Positions 42,668 to 50,587 of a stretch of 52,817 nt of DNA are shown here, in pieces (the stretch's first letter is position 1; every line of letters starts with the position of its first letter). The DNA comes from Oscillospiraceae bacterium. Lineage in GTDB: Bacteria > Bacillota > Clostridia > Oscillospirales > Oscillospiraceae. Position numbers and translations under genes: made by a program. The notes under the pieces were generated by a model. It was not told where the DNA came from. It was given only the letters and a program-made list of their open reading frames with translations, and searched no databases. Location: contig WRJQ01000005.1 of assembly GCA_009778485.1 (NCBI GenBank), positions 1 to 52,817 of the forward strand. The letters are read 5' to 3'.

Positions 42668-42766
42668 ATGCTATCTCCTTTATCTTTGTGATATGCCCGC
42701 ATTAGCAGGCTGATAAGCAGTCGTGAATCGAACCCCAACGCCTCTCTCTTACGACACATCTGCGGG

Positions 42767-43888
42767 TCAGGCGTTCTCCTTGTCGTAAAACTCGCGGCTG
42801 TAGGCGTAGAACTCATCCGCAGCGAGCCAGAGAAGCTCGGGGTCGCGCATGAACGAGAAAGCGTAGAACCCGCCCGTCGGGGCGAAAAGATCGACAGTAT
42901 CGCGGATCATCTTGACAAGCTCTTCTTTCGGCGGCGGAGGCTTCATCATGTCGAAACCCTCGATGCCGGAACCGAATCCAAGGACGGTGCCGTAATCCTT
43001 CTTGAGCTGGATGAAATCGACCGCCCTGCGCTGCATCTGCAGCAGGTTGACGCCGAGCTCAACGAAGTACGGCAGGAAGCGAGTCAGGTTGCCGCAGCAA
43101 TGGAACTCGAAAACGCAGCCCGCCTTCTTCACATGGTCGACGAAGCGCTTAGTCGGCTCCATCAGCATATATTCAAGCATTGCCGGGGAGAAGAACGTGT
43201 CGCGCTCGTTGCTCCAGTCGTCATGGTAAGTGAGCCTTGTGATGGGATAGAGCTTCATGATCCTGTCGAACTGCTCTATCTCGTGGTCGATAAAAGCGTT
43301 GAAGAAGTCCTTGCAGGCGTCCGGCTCGGTCGCGAAAGCCATCATAGCCTCCGTGTAGCCGCCCATGATCGAAACGAAACGCTCCGTGCAGCCAAGCCCG
43401 ATGTCGGTCGAAAGAGCCTTGGCCGGGTCGTACTCGTTCTTCATGAAGTTGCTGTGGAAAGTCTCCCAGTCCCAATCGTCGAACTTCGGGAAAACAGCGC
43501 ACTTCTCCCAGTTCGTGACGTCGTCGCACAGCGAGAAGCCGGGAGTAAGCATCGGGCCGCCCGCTGAATGGACGTAAGTCCAGTCGGTGAGGAACCAGTC
43601 CGTGAACGTGTAGTCCGCCGTGTGCGGGTTCGAGAAGTCCATGCACACGCATTGGCCTTTGACGGCTTCCGTCGGGAGGATCATGTCGTTGGGGCTGATC
43701 GTCTGGCAGTCGAGCGAAGGGTTCGGCACCCACATGGGCTTGTCGTGCAGCGCGGACCGCTTGAAGTTCTCGACGGGCGTGATGGGATAGTCCGGCGCCG
43801 GCAGCGTAAACTCGCCGCCTCCGAAAAATGACCTGGACTTTACGGTCTTGACCGCCGGGTCGCCATACTCATGGCGCGGGTAAATCAT
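42767..43888 (-). CDS. URO-D/MtaA superfamily protein, paralog 3
   Basis: A 373-residue URO-D superfamily member. Of the four paralogs it keeps the most metal-like site: FEFHCCGNLTRFLPYFVELG, with His and two Cys as in methylcobamide:CoM methyltransferases, followed by LQMQRRAVDFIQLKKDYG. A second Cys ligand further on is not obvious. GAGGG precedes the ATG. It is the first gene of the two-gene operon, 99 bp before paralog 2. A corrinoid-linked methyltransferase is the best guess from family knowledge, but no corrinoid protein, substrate methyltransferase (MtaB/MttB) or reactivase is present in the window. Confidence 0.82.
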   Translation of the reverse strand: MIYPRHEYGDPAVKTVKSRSFFGGGEFTLPAPDYPITPVENFKRSALHDKPMWVPNPSLDCQTISPNDMILPTEAVKGQCVCMDFSNPHTADYTFTDWFLTDWTYVHSAGGPMLTPGFSLCDDVTNWEKCAVFPKFDDWDWETFHSNFMKNEYDPAKALSTDIGLGCTERFVSIMGGYTEAMMAFATEPDACKDFFNAFIDHEIEQFDRIMKLYPITRLTYHDDWSNERDTFFSPAMLEYMLMEPTKRFVDHVKKAGCVFEFHCCGNLTRFLPYFVELGVNLLQMQRRAVDFIQLKKDYGTVLGFGSGIEGFDMMKPPPPKEELVKMIRDTVDLFAPTGGFYAFSFMRDPELLWLAADEFYAYSREFYDKENA

Positions 43889-44101
43889 AGAGCGTTCACC
43901 CTCTCATATTTTTTATACGGCAATTCTACCACGCGGCAGCGCGGAAATCAAGCGATATGTAGCGCCGCATGTCAATGAAAACGGAGGAAAAAGCACAAAA
44001 GCTAGCCGGTGAGAGGCGTGTTGAGTTCGAATCCCGCCCCCCTAATCGCAACGACCTCACCGAGGCACTGAGTAGTTACAGGTGCGGGCCTCCGTGCCAG
44101 C

Positions 44102-44866
44102 CTACATCCTAAGCCCGAAGAAGCGCTTGCCGTTCTCCATGGTCAAAGCAGCCGCATCCTCGACCGTGATCCCGCGAACCTCCGCAACCTTCTGCGCAAT
44201 ATGCGCAAGAAAAAGCGAACTGTTGCGGCGGCCGCGTACCGGCTCGGGCGAAAGATAGGGGCAATCGGTCTCAATCATGATCCTGTCAGCAGGAACCTTC
44301 GCGACGACGTCGAGCGCCTTGCGTGCGTTCTTGAACGTTATGACGCCGGTAAAAGATAAATACCAGCCCATATCCAGAATAATCCTAGCAGTCTCCCAAC
44401 TGCCGGAAAAGCAGTGCAGCACCCCGCTCAGGTCGCGAAACTCCCTGATAGTGTCCAAGGTATCGCGCAAAGCCTCGCGCTCATGTATCACGACGGGCAT
44501 ACCCGCAAAACGCGCCAGCTCAAGCTGCTCCCTGAAGCGCGTCATCTGCACGTCGCGCGGGGAGAAGTCGTAATGATAGTCGAGGCCGATCTCGCCGACG
44601 GCCACAGCCTTCGGGTGCCGCAGCAACTCCTGAAGGACGTCGACTGAGCCGTCATCCATCTCCTTGCTGTCATGCGGGTGCACGCCTACGGTCGCGTAGA
44701 CGAAAGGGAACCTGTCGGCAAGCGCCAGTCCCGCCGCCGACGACTCCATGCTGCTGCCGGCGTTAACTATCAGCGAGACTCCCGCGCTCTCCATAGCGCC
44801 GAGAACCTCGTCGCGGTCGCCGTCGAAGCGCTTGTCGTCGTAATGCGCGTGCGTGTCAAAAAACAT
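44102..44866 (-). CDS. tatD: TatD-family metal-dependent hydrolase (DNase)
   Basis: A 254-residue TIM-barrel hydrolase of the TatD family, generally 3'-5' DNases or DNA-repair nucleases. Metal ligands are visible: H6-x-H8 in FDTHAHYDD, Glu in VAVGEIGLDYHYDFS, His in MPVVIHEREA, His in VLHCFSGSW and Asp in IETDCPYLSPEP. The length is typical. It is divergent from secG across a 114-bp gap; upstream of the stop, 43889-44101 holds only a tRNA-like 3' fragment and a repeat, without a gene. Confidence 0.93.
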   Translation of the reverse strand: MFFDTHAHYDDKRFDGDRDEVLGAMESAGVSLIVNAGSSMESSAAGLALADRFPFVYATVGVHPHDSKEMDDGSVDVLQELLRHPKAVAVGEIGLDYHYDFSPRDVQMTRFREQLELARFAGMPVVIHEREALRDTLDTIREFRDLSGVLHCFSGSWETARIILDMGWYLSFTGVITFKNARKALDVVAKVPADRIMIETDCPYLSPEPVRGRRNSSLFLAHIAQKVAEVRGITVEDAAALTMENGKRFFGLRM

Positions 44867-44902
44867 CGTAGTACCTCAACCAATGCAATCAGAAAAAAAT
44901 GC

Positions 44903-44931
44903 TTGCGTTTCGCCCGGGCGTATGCTAGAAT
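44903..44931 (+). promoter_or_regulatory. Promoter for secG
   Basis: TTGCGT at 44903-44908, a 17-base spacer, and TAGAAT at 44926-44931, 50 bases upstream of the TTG start. Confidence 0.65.
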
Positions 44932-44980
44932 ACCTTTCACGAATGCCCGTGCGCATCGGAAACGAAAGGATTGAACCAAT

Positions 44981-45208
44981 TTGAAAACAGCGCTTGTTAT
45001 TATCGACCTCGCCGTATGCCTGCTGCTCGTCATCGTCGTGATCTTCCAGTCCGGCAAAACATCCGGGCTTTCGGGAGCGCTCAGCGGCAGCTCCGATACA
45101 TTCCTGTCAAAGAACAAATCCAAAACATTCGACGCGAGGCTCGCGCGGGCCACCAAATGGATCGCCGGCGTATTCGTCATACTGACCCTCGTGCTGAACC
45201 TGATCTGA
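44981..45208 (+). CDS. secG: Preprotein translocase subunit SecG
   Basis: A 75-residue inner membrane protein of the SecYEG channel. Two hydrophobic helices (ALVIIDLAVCLLLVIVVIFQ and WIAGVFVILTLVLNLI) flank the conserved loop QSGKTSGLSGALSGSSDTFL. It starts with TTG; GAAAGGA lies ten bases upstream. It has its own promoter and terminator and is monocistronic. In many Firmicutes secG precedes rnr and smpB; those are absent here. Confidence 0.92.
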   Translation: MKTALVIIDLAVCLLLVIVVIFQSGKTSGLSGALSGSSDTFLSKNKSKTFDARLARATKWIAGVFVILTLVLNLI

Positions 45209-45238
45209 AACATCGGCCCGAACCCGGCGTCACCAGGG

Positions 45239-45256
45239 CGCCCTGCTTGCAGGGCG
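45239..45256 (+). terminator. Intrinsic terminator after secG
   Basis: CGCCCTGC-TT-GCAGGGCG hairpin followed by TCTTT, 30 bases after the secG stop. Confidence 0.75.
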
Positions 45257-45291
45257 TCTTTGCCATTTGCAGGCAGGTCGAGCATTGATTC

Positions 45292-45584
45292 AGTCCGCAG
45301 TATGCCCGCAAAAAACTTTTTGAAGCTTTCTGTGAACTGAGTGTGTTATGGTTCGCCCGACAAAAGCACGCCCGTCTCTTTTTGGCGCTTTTTCCGCCAA
45401 ACTTCGCCCAATATGTTGGGTAATACACATAGTATTACCGCAACATATTGGACTCGCCTGACGAAAAAATCACTCAAAAATCGCCAGACGCGGTTTTGTC
45501 GGGCAAACCATGTTATATGTGCAGTGGCTATCGCCTCCTGCTTCATTAACGCTTCAAAAAGTTTTTTCGGACACACAGCGGACT
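45292..45584. mobile_element. 293-bp MITE-like element carrying a nested element
   Basis: Terminal inverted repeats of about 34 bases (AGTCCGC...CTTTTTGAAGC) match the ends of the 129-bp element at 35365. The shared core is interrupted at GTTAT by a second palindromic element (45348-45511). It ends six bases before the stop of the minus-strand pduL-like gene. No transposase is visible. Confidence 0.7.
45348..45511. mobile_element. 164-bp element nested inside the MITE-like repeat
   Basis: Inverted ends ATGGTTCGCCCGACAAAA and TTTTGTCGGGCAAACCAT with an inner palindrome (CCAATATGTTG...CAACATATTGG). GTTAT occurs on both sides, so a short target duplication is possible. Its ends match the 60-bp element at 19327. 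Confidence 0.65.
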
Positions 45585-45590
45585 GTAAGA

Positions 45591-46166
45591 CTAATCCACT
45601 ATCACGCCGTAGATATTCGGGGGAAACAGCATCGCGGCGTTTATCTCATCATAATCAACATGCATATACGTCGCGTACTCCGGGCTGACGCGAGCAACAA
45701 CCTCGTCAAAAACCATAGCCCTCTCGCCCTCGACCCTCACCCTGATAATCTGCTTATCCACCAAACCGAACTTATCAGCATCCTCCGGCGTCAAATGCAA
45801 GTGCCGCTTAGCGACTATGACACCCTCGTCGATAACGACCTCGCCCTTGGGTCCGATGATCTTGCAACCCGCGCTGCCCGCGACATCGCCGCTTTCGCGC
45901 GTAGGGGCATGGATGCCCAGGGCGAAAGCATCGGTTATCGACAACTCGACCTGATTGACCTTGCGGCACGGCCCGATGATGGACAGCTCCGTCGAACCCT
46001 TCGGACCCTCAATCCTGACCTTCTGCGGCGTCACGAACTGCCCCGGTTGAGTGAGCATCTTCTTGATCTCCAACTCGAAACCATCGCCGTACAGAATATC
46101 CAGCGCCCCCCTGGTGACATGGCAATGCTTACCAGAACCCTCGATCTCAACTTTAAAGCCCGGCAT
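45591..46166 (-). CDS. PduL-type phosphate acyltransferase (phosphotransacylase)
   Basis: A 191-residue PduL-family protein that exchanges CoA and phosphate on acetyl or propanoyl groups. Two PduL half-domains are visible: an N-terminal GKHCHVTRGALDILYG and a C-terminal VAKRHLHLTPEDADKFG, each with the His-x-His zinc motif, plus GPCRKVNQVELSITDAFALG and the CoA-side SPEYATYMHVDYDEINAA. The first motif is GKHCH instead of the usual SRHVH, a conservative change. The start at 46166 has AGGAGA seven bases upstream. It is alone, with no acetate kinase or microcompartment shell gene nearby, so a cytosolic acetyl-CoA to acetate energy role is likely (inference). Confidence 0.88.
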   Translation of the reverse strand: MPGFKVEIEGSGKHCHVTRGALDILYGDGFELEIKKMLTQPGQFVTPQKVRIEGPKGSTELSIIGPCRKVNQVELSITDAFALGIHAPTRESGDVAGSAGCKIIGPKGEVVIDEGVIVAKRHLHLTPEDADKFGLVDKQIIRVRVEGERAMVFDEVVARVSPEYATYMHVDYDEINAAMLFPPNIYGVIVD

Positions 46167-46322
46167 AAAAACATCTCCTATTATATAATAATTCAACGTT
46201 GCTGCCGATATGTTAGCACTTTTTGATGAAATTTACAAATAATTCTTCACTTTTCTTCTCATTAGTAGTAAAATCAGATATTACATACTTTTTACGTCGT
46301 GAATGAGAGAGGAGGGGTGGTC

Positions 46323-47480
46323 GTGAAAGTTGCGCTGGGGATGATTATAAGGAACCTGCTATCCTCCGCAGAACTGATAGCGTTTATCGACAACGCCGAA
46401 AAACACGGACACGAACTCGATTGCGTGATAGCGGCATACTCGCAAAAACTTGACCCGAAAGTCGCGGAAACCCTGTGTAAAAGAATACCGTTTCACGCTA
46501 TTGATATTAAAAACCCGGACTACTGCAAAGAAAACCTGCGCCGCATAGGCGTCAGCGAAAAAACCGCGCAAACGCTGCTCGAATGCCCGGTGGACCCGAT
46601 GGGCGGCCCGGTACCCTACGGGTACAAACGCACGCTCCTGACAACCGAAGCGATACTGCGCGGAATGGACGTGCTCTTCTTCGTCGACTCGGACGTGCAC
46701 CCTGCCGTGCTGAAAATGACGCAAGACGGCGCGGTGACGGAAGACGCCGACTTCTTCGGCGCCCACCTGAGCCACCTCAACAGCGGCTCGCTCGTCACCA
46801 CAGGCGAGTACAGCGGATACAACATCCTGCCGCCGGCATCCTTCGACGGCATGGACGACCTGCTGTATGGGCTGCAGAAAGAAGACATGCTCGAGTACTG
46901 GCAAAACAGCGAGAAGCACAGATGCCTCTACACCCAGCCGGCGGCGACGGAACCGAAACCCTGCACGAAAATACTAGGCGGCAACTGCGCTATCACGCTG
47001 TCCGCCTTCTCAGCGCTTCCACCGTTTTTCTCATCGTTTTACAGAGTCGGCGGCGAACTCTTCCTGAACAGGGGAGAAGACACGGTACTCGGGCTTGGAA
47101 TCGCGAAAACCGGGACCGTCTGCACCGACGTCGGCCTGAACCCGCTGCACGACACATACAAAAACTACCCCGCCGAACCAGACCTGCGCGGCAGCGCGGA
47201 AGACCAGGAGCGGTTTTATTATGCCTGCACAGGATGGGTCGGCCGCAACCCGCTCTACAACTACGTGCGGGGCGGCGACCTGCAAGCGATCAGGGAATCG
47301 CGGCGCGAACGGCTCGGCCCCGGCCTGCGCGCGCTGGCGCAATACACGAACAACGAACGCTACCTCGGCGTGCTGGAAAACTTCGACGTGAGTTGGAGCA
47401 ACCTTGACAGGTACATCGAAGAATATGAACGCGTGATGGAAGCCTGGGAGGATTTCATTGGAAGGAGTGAACACAAATGA
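46323..47480 (+). CDS. Glycosyltransferase-like protein (GT-A type)
   Basis: A 385-residue protein with a GT-A-like core: an N-terminal beta-alpha segment, the DxD-like metal motif in VLFFVDSDVHPAVL, and a late GED in LFLNRGEDTVLG that resembles the catalytic acid region of GT2 enzymes. The GTG at 46323 is chosen because GGAGGGG lies seven bases upstream; the frame extends to a GTG at 46299. Its stop overlaps the start of the next gene (ATGA), so the two are translationally coupled. It is the first of three glycosyltransferase-like genes; the acceptor is unknown. No signal peptide or membrane helix is evident. Confidence 0.8.
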   Translation: MKVALGMIIRNLLSSAELIAFIDNAEKHGHELDCVIAAYSQKLDPKVAETLCKRIPFHAIDIKNPDYCKENLRRIGVSEKTAQTLLECPVDPMGGPVPYGYKRTLLTTEAILRGMDVLFFVDSDVHPAVLKMTQDGAVTEDADFFGAHLSHLNSGSLVTTGEYSGYNILPPASFDGMDDLLYGLQKEDMLEYWQNSEKHRCLYTQPAATEPKPCTKILGGNCAITLSAFSALPPFFSSFYRVGGELFLNRGEDTVLGLGIAKTGTVCTDVGLNPLHDTYKNYPAEPDLRGSAEDQERFYYACTGWVGRNPLYNYVRGGDLQAIRESRRERLGPGLRALAQYTNNERYLGVLENFDVSWSNLDRYIEEYERVMEAWEDFIGRSEHK

Positions 47481-48664
47481 GGGTACTGATGATAAATCAT
47501 TTCCCCATAGCCGGCTCCGGGAGCGGCACCTATACGCGCAACATTGCTGTACACCTTATGAAGAAAGGCCATGAGGTCTGCATTGTCATGCCTGAGAACA
47601 CAGTACACTTCAACGGCGTCCCCGGCGCGGTGATATACCCCGTGTTCTTCTCGTATGACGAACCTATCAGGGACGCGCTGCCTTTCAATTTTCCGTGCTT
47701 TACGACGCATCCGCGCAGCCTGACGACATTCTTTGACCTCGACGACGGACAGTTTGAAGCATACCTGAACGCGTTCAGGCAAACGATAGCGAAAGCAGTC
47801 AAGGAATTCAGGCCTGATGTGATCCACGGCCAGCACGTGTGGGTCCTCAGTTGGCTTGCGAGGGAGACCGGCCTGCCGTACGTCATAACCGCGCACGGGA
47901 CTGACCTCATGGGATACCAGAAGACGTCGCGGTTCCGCAAATATGCCGATGAAGCCGCGGCAGGGGCGAAACACATCATTACGATATCCAACGACAACGA
48001 CGCGCTGGTCCGCGAACTCTTCCCGGCGAGCGCGGATAAAGCCGTCTTCATGCGCAACGGGTACGACCCGGAGAGATTCTTCCCCGAGCGCGTGCCGCAG
48101 GAACGGCTGCTGCCCTCCTTCGACATCAACCCCCTCAAGAAGCTCGTGCTCTTCACAGGTAAACTCACCTACTTCAAAGGCGTAGACATACTGCTCGAAG
48201 CCGCCCGGCTCTACGAAGGCGAGCGCCCGGGTGAGATTGTGACGATACTGGCAGGGGAAGGCGAACTCTCGGCGCAGCTCAAGAAACAGGCGAGGGATTA
48301 CAAGTTGCAAAATGTGCATTTTCTGGGCTTTCTCGATATATCGGAACTGCGCAACCTGTACAGCTCGGCCGACGTCAGCATAGTGCCGTCGCGCCGCGAA
48401 CCCTTTGGCCTCGTAGCCGTGGAGGCGCTGGCGTGCGGGTGCCCGGTCGTGGCGACGAACCAGGGAGGGCTGCCCGACATAATAAACAGCGACGTCGGGA
48501 CGCTTGTGGACGTCGACGACGCATTCGGGCTATCCTCGGCGATACTCAAGGAACTCAGCAGGGACGACGTCGAACAGCGAAGGAAAAACGCTGCAAAGTA
48601 CGCGTTCGATACATACGCTCAGGATTCGCTGATCGGTTCGCTCGTCGAACTGTTCAAATCATAA
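47477..48664 (+). CDS. Family 4 glycosyltransferase (GT-B)
   Basis: A 395-residue GT4 enzyme. It has the N-terminal glycine loop GSGSGTYTRNIAVHLMKKGH, a mid-protein HGQHVWVLSWLARETGLPYV acceptor region, and the C-terminal nucleotide-sugar site with the retaining GT4 E-x7-E motif in REPFGLVAVEALACGCPVVA. It transfers a sugar from a nucleotide donor with retention of configuration. It overlaps the preceding gene by 4 bp and is 37 bp before the GT-cNMP fusion. Cell-surface or glycolipid synthesis is plausible (inference). Confidence 0.92.
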   Translation: MRVLMINHFPIAGSGSGTYTRNIAVHLMKKGHEVCIVMPENTVHFNGVPGAVIYPVFFSYDEPIRDALPFNFPCFTTHPRSLTTFFDLDDGQFEAYLNAFRQTIAKAVKEFRPDVIHGQHVWVLSWLARETGLPYVITAHGTDLMGYQKTSRFRKYADEAAAGAKHIITISNDNDALVRELFPASADKAVFMRNGYDPERFFPERVPQERLLPSFDINPLKKLVLFTGKLTYFKGVDILLEAARLYEGERPGEIVTILAGEGELSAQLKKQARDYKLQNVHFLGFLDISELRNLYSSADVSIVPSRREPFGLVAVEALACGCPVVATNQGGLPDIINSDVGTLVDVDDAFGLSSAILKELSRDDVEQRRKNAAKYAFDTYAQDSLIGSLVELFKS

Positions 48665-48701
48665 AAATGAGATCCTAAACAAGGAAAGGGTATTTGTAGT
48701 T

Positions 48702-50468
48702 ATGCGAAAAGTGGTACTGATTCCGACATACTGGTCACGAAAGAAAGACGACGCCTGGCACGAGGGGGACGCGGTATATGACCACCCGACCCCGATAGAC
48801 GAGGAAGGGACGCTCCAGCGCACGCTTGAAAGCATGAACATGCTCAAGTACAAAGACTTCAAACTGGTACTGCTCATCTGCCCCACAGCGCCGGAAGTCG
48901 CCGAAGAAGCGGAGAAACGCGTCGTCGAGATAGTCAAGCGCGTGGATCTGAAAGCGGAAACATATATCTTCACAATTGGAGATTTAGAACGCATATCGAA
49001 CATTATCTACGAAAAGGACGCCGTCCGCAGGACAGCATCCCTGCTCGTTATGGCAGGCTACGCGAATGTCAGGAATATGTGCCTGCTATGCGCGGACATC
49101 CTCGCCGCAGACGCCGCGATCCTGATAGACGACGACGAAGTCTTTGAAAAGACCGACTGGATCGAAAGCTCAGTGGAATTCCTCGGCAAACGCATATACG
49201 GCGACGTAGTGTACGGCATGGCAGGGTACTATATCAACAAACACGACCAGTATTACGACGACGTCAAGACAGAATCATGGATGACATACTGGGACAGGTT
49301 CGGCGCGAAAGCCGCCGCCTTCGATGAAATCATAGGATGCCCTCCGAGGGTCAAAAGAACGCCATTCGCGTTCGGAGGAGCCATGATCCTGCACCGCGAC
49401 CTTTTCCAGAGCGTCCCGTTCGACCCTCAAATCACGAGGGGCGAAGACATCGACTATCTCATCAACAGCAGGATGTACGGCTTTTCGTTCTTCCTGGATA
49501 ACACCTTGTCGATCAAACACCTGCCCGTGCCGAAGAAGCACCCGCAGTGGAAACGCATCCGCGAGGATATTGTCCGCTTCGTCTACGAGCGGGCAAAGAT
49601 AAACACCCAGTACAAGACCGGCAATATGGTCATGGTCACCCCGGAAGATTTTGACCCGTACCCGGGCGAGTTTCTGCGGGACGACCTGGATGAGAAGATA
49701 TTCCGCTCGAACATGATGCTCGCCGCTGACTACATGATCCAGGGTGATTCAGACGGCTGCGCGGAGTCGCTGAACAACATCGCGATAAGCAGGAAAGACG
49801 CGGTGCCGAACTACGACGCCTTCTCGCGGTATCGCCATAACCAGAAACTCTGGGAGCAGATCAGCTCAATCGTAGGGGAAAAGCGCTACGAACTTCGTAA
49901 AGTCATGGAGGAGCACAACCTCTCGAAAGCCCCGATCGTGCGAGATGCCAACCGCGCGCGCATAATGACGACGGAAGAGATCGCCGTACACCTGCGCAAC
50001 ACATTCGAGTCGGAGCTCACGGAGGATGAATGCTCGCGGCTTTGCAAGCTGTTCTTTGTCAACACTTACTACGAGGATGAGGTAGTCTTCAGCAGCGGCG
50101 ACTTCAACGACGCGATGCACATACTGCTCAAAGGCGAACTTATCCTCTACTCAGGCACGCGCGAGACCGGCGGGGAAGTCGAAGTCGCGAGGCTGCACAA
50201 AGACGACGTGCTGGGGGAAAGCTGCCTGACGCATTCGCTTTTCACGCTAAACTGCCGCGCCGGGCAATTCACGGAGATAATCGGCATAAAAAAAGACGAC
50301 ATCGAGAAGTTCGTCGAAGCCGACCCGAGGCTCGGTATGAAGTTCTACCAGATAATCCTGAACAAGGTCGTAGCGAAGCTGCGCACAAGCAACGACCAGA
50401 GCATCAGCATGGGCGACCGCGCCGTGCTGGAAACCTTCATCAACGGCGGCGCGGAGGGCGCGGAGTAG
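48702..50468 (+). CDS. GT2-like glycosyltransferase fused to a cyclic-nucleotide-binding-like domain
   Basis: A 588-residue protein. The N-terminal ~300 residues form a GT-A glycosyltransferase: LIPTYWSRKKDD, a metal motif in ILIDDDEVFEKTDW, FGGAMILHRDLF and the catalytic-type GEDIDYLINSR. A helical middle follows. The C-terminal ~135 residues (about 430-565) form a cNMP-binding-like barrel: VVFSSGDFNDAMHILLKGEL, then DVLGESCLTHSLFTLNCRAG in the phosphate-binding-cassette position, with GE and an Arg present. This suggests a glycosyltransferase gated by a nucleotide or other small ligand (inference). It is the third gene of the operon; the terminator at 50528 closes it. Fusion by assembly error is unlikely because the frame is continuous. 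Confidence 0.82.
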   Translation: MRKVVLIPTYWSRKKDDAWHEGDAVYDHPTPIDEEGTLQRTLESMNMLKYKDFKLVLLICPTAPEVAEEAEKRVVEIVKRVDLKAETYIFTIGDLERISNIIYEKDAVRRTASLLVMAGYANVRNMCLLCADILAADAAILIDDDEVFEKTDWIESSVEFLGKRIYGDVVYGMAGYYINKHDQYYDDVKTESWMTYWDRFGAKAAAFDEIIGCPPRVKRTPFAFGGAMILHRDLFQSVPFDPQITRGEDIDYLINSRMYGFSFFLDNTLSIKHLPVPKKHPQWKRIREDIVRFVYERAKINTQYKTGNMVMVTPEDFDPYPGEFLRDDLDEKIFRSNMMLAADYMIQGDSDGCAESLNNIAISRKDAVPNYDAFSRYRHNQKLWEQISSIVGEKRYELRKVMEEHNLSKAPIVRDANRARIMTTEEIAVHLRNTFESELTEDECSRLCKLFFVNTYYEDEVVFSSGDFNDAMHILLKGELILYSGTRETGGEVEVARLHKDDVLGESCLTHSLFTLNCRAGQFTEIIGIKKDDIEKFVEADPRLGMKFYQIILNKVVAKLRTSNDQSISMGDRAVLETFINGGAEGAE

Positions 50469-50487
50469 GATTTTTGCATTGCAGAAC

Positions 50488-50514
50488 CTGAAGGTAGCGG
50501 ATACCTGAGCAGAA
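50488..50514 (+). repeat. Diverged GGTACCTGAACA repeat before a terminator
   Basis: CCTGAAGGTAGCGGATACCT then GAGCAGA: a diverged copy of the 35-base repeat, 20 bases after the stop codon and 14 bases before the terminator stem. Confidence 0.6.
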
Positions 50515-50527
50515 GCAACAGCCAAAA

Positions 50528-50577
50528 AAAGGACGGCCTGTGAGCCCGCCGCAGGCGGAGCGCAAAGACCGTCCTTT
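50528..50577. terminator. Bidirectional terminator
   Basis: AAAGGACGG / CCGTCCTTT stem with an inner CCGCC-GCA-GGCGG hairpin, followed by TATTTT on the plus strand. It separates the converging glycosyltransferase and transglycosylase genes. Confidence 0.8.
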
Positions 50578-50587
50578 ATTTTAGTCG

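Noticed and set aside
44001-44045. A tRNA gene
   Set aside because: Only a T-loop-like 3' piece is present; the T-stem does not pair and no D-arm or anticodon arm can be folded upstream.
35571-46166. Bacterial microcompartment locus
   Set aside because: Glycyl radical enzymes, activase and a PduL-like protein suggested it, but there are no shell proteins, no aldehyde dehydrogenase, no alcohol dehydrogenase, and PduL lies apart in another unit.
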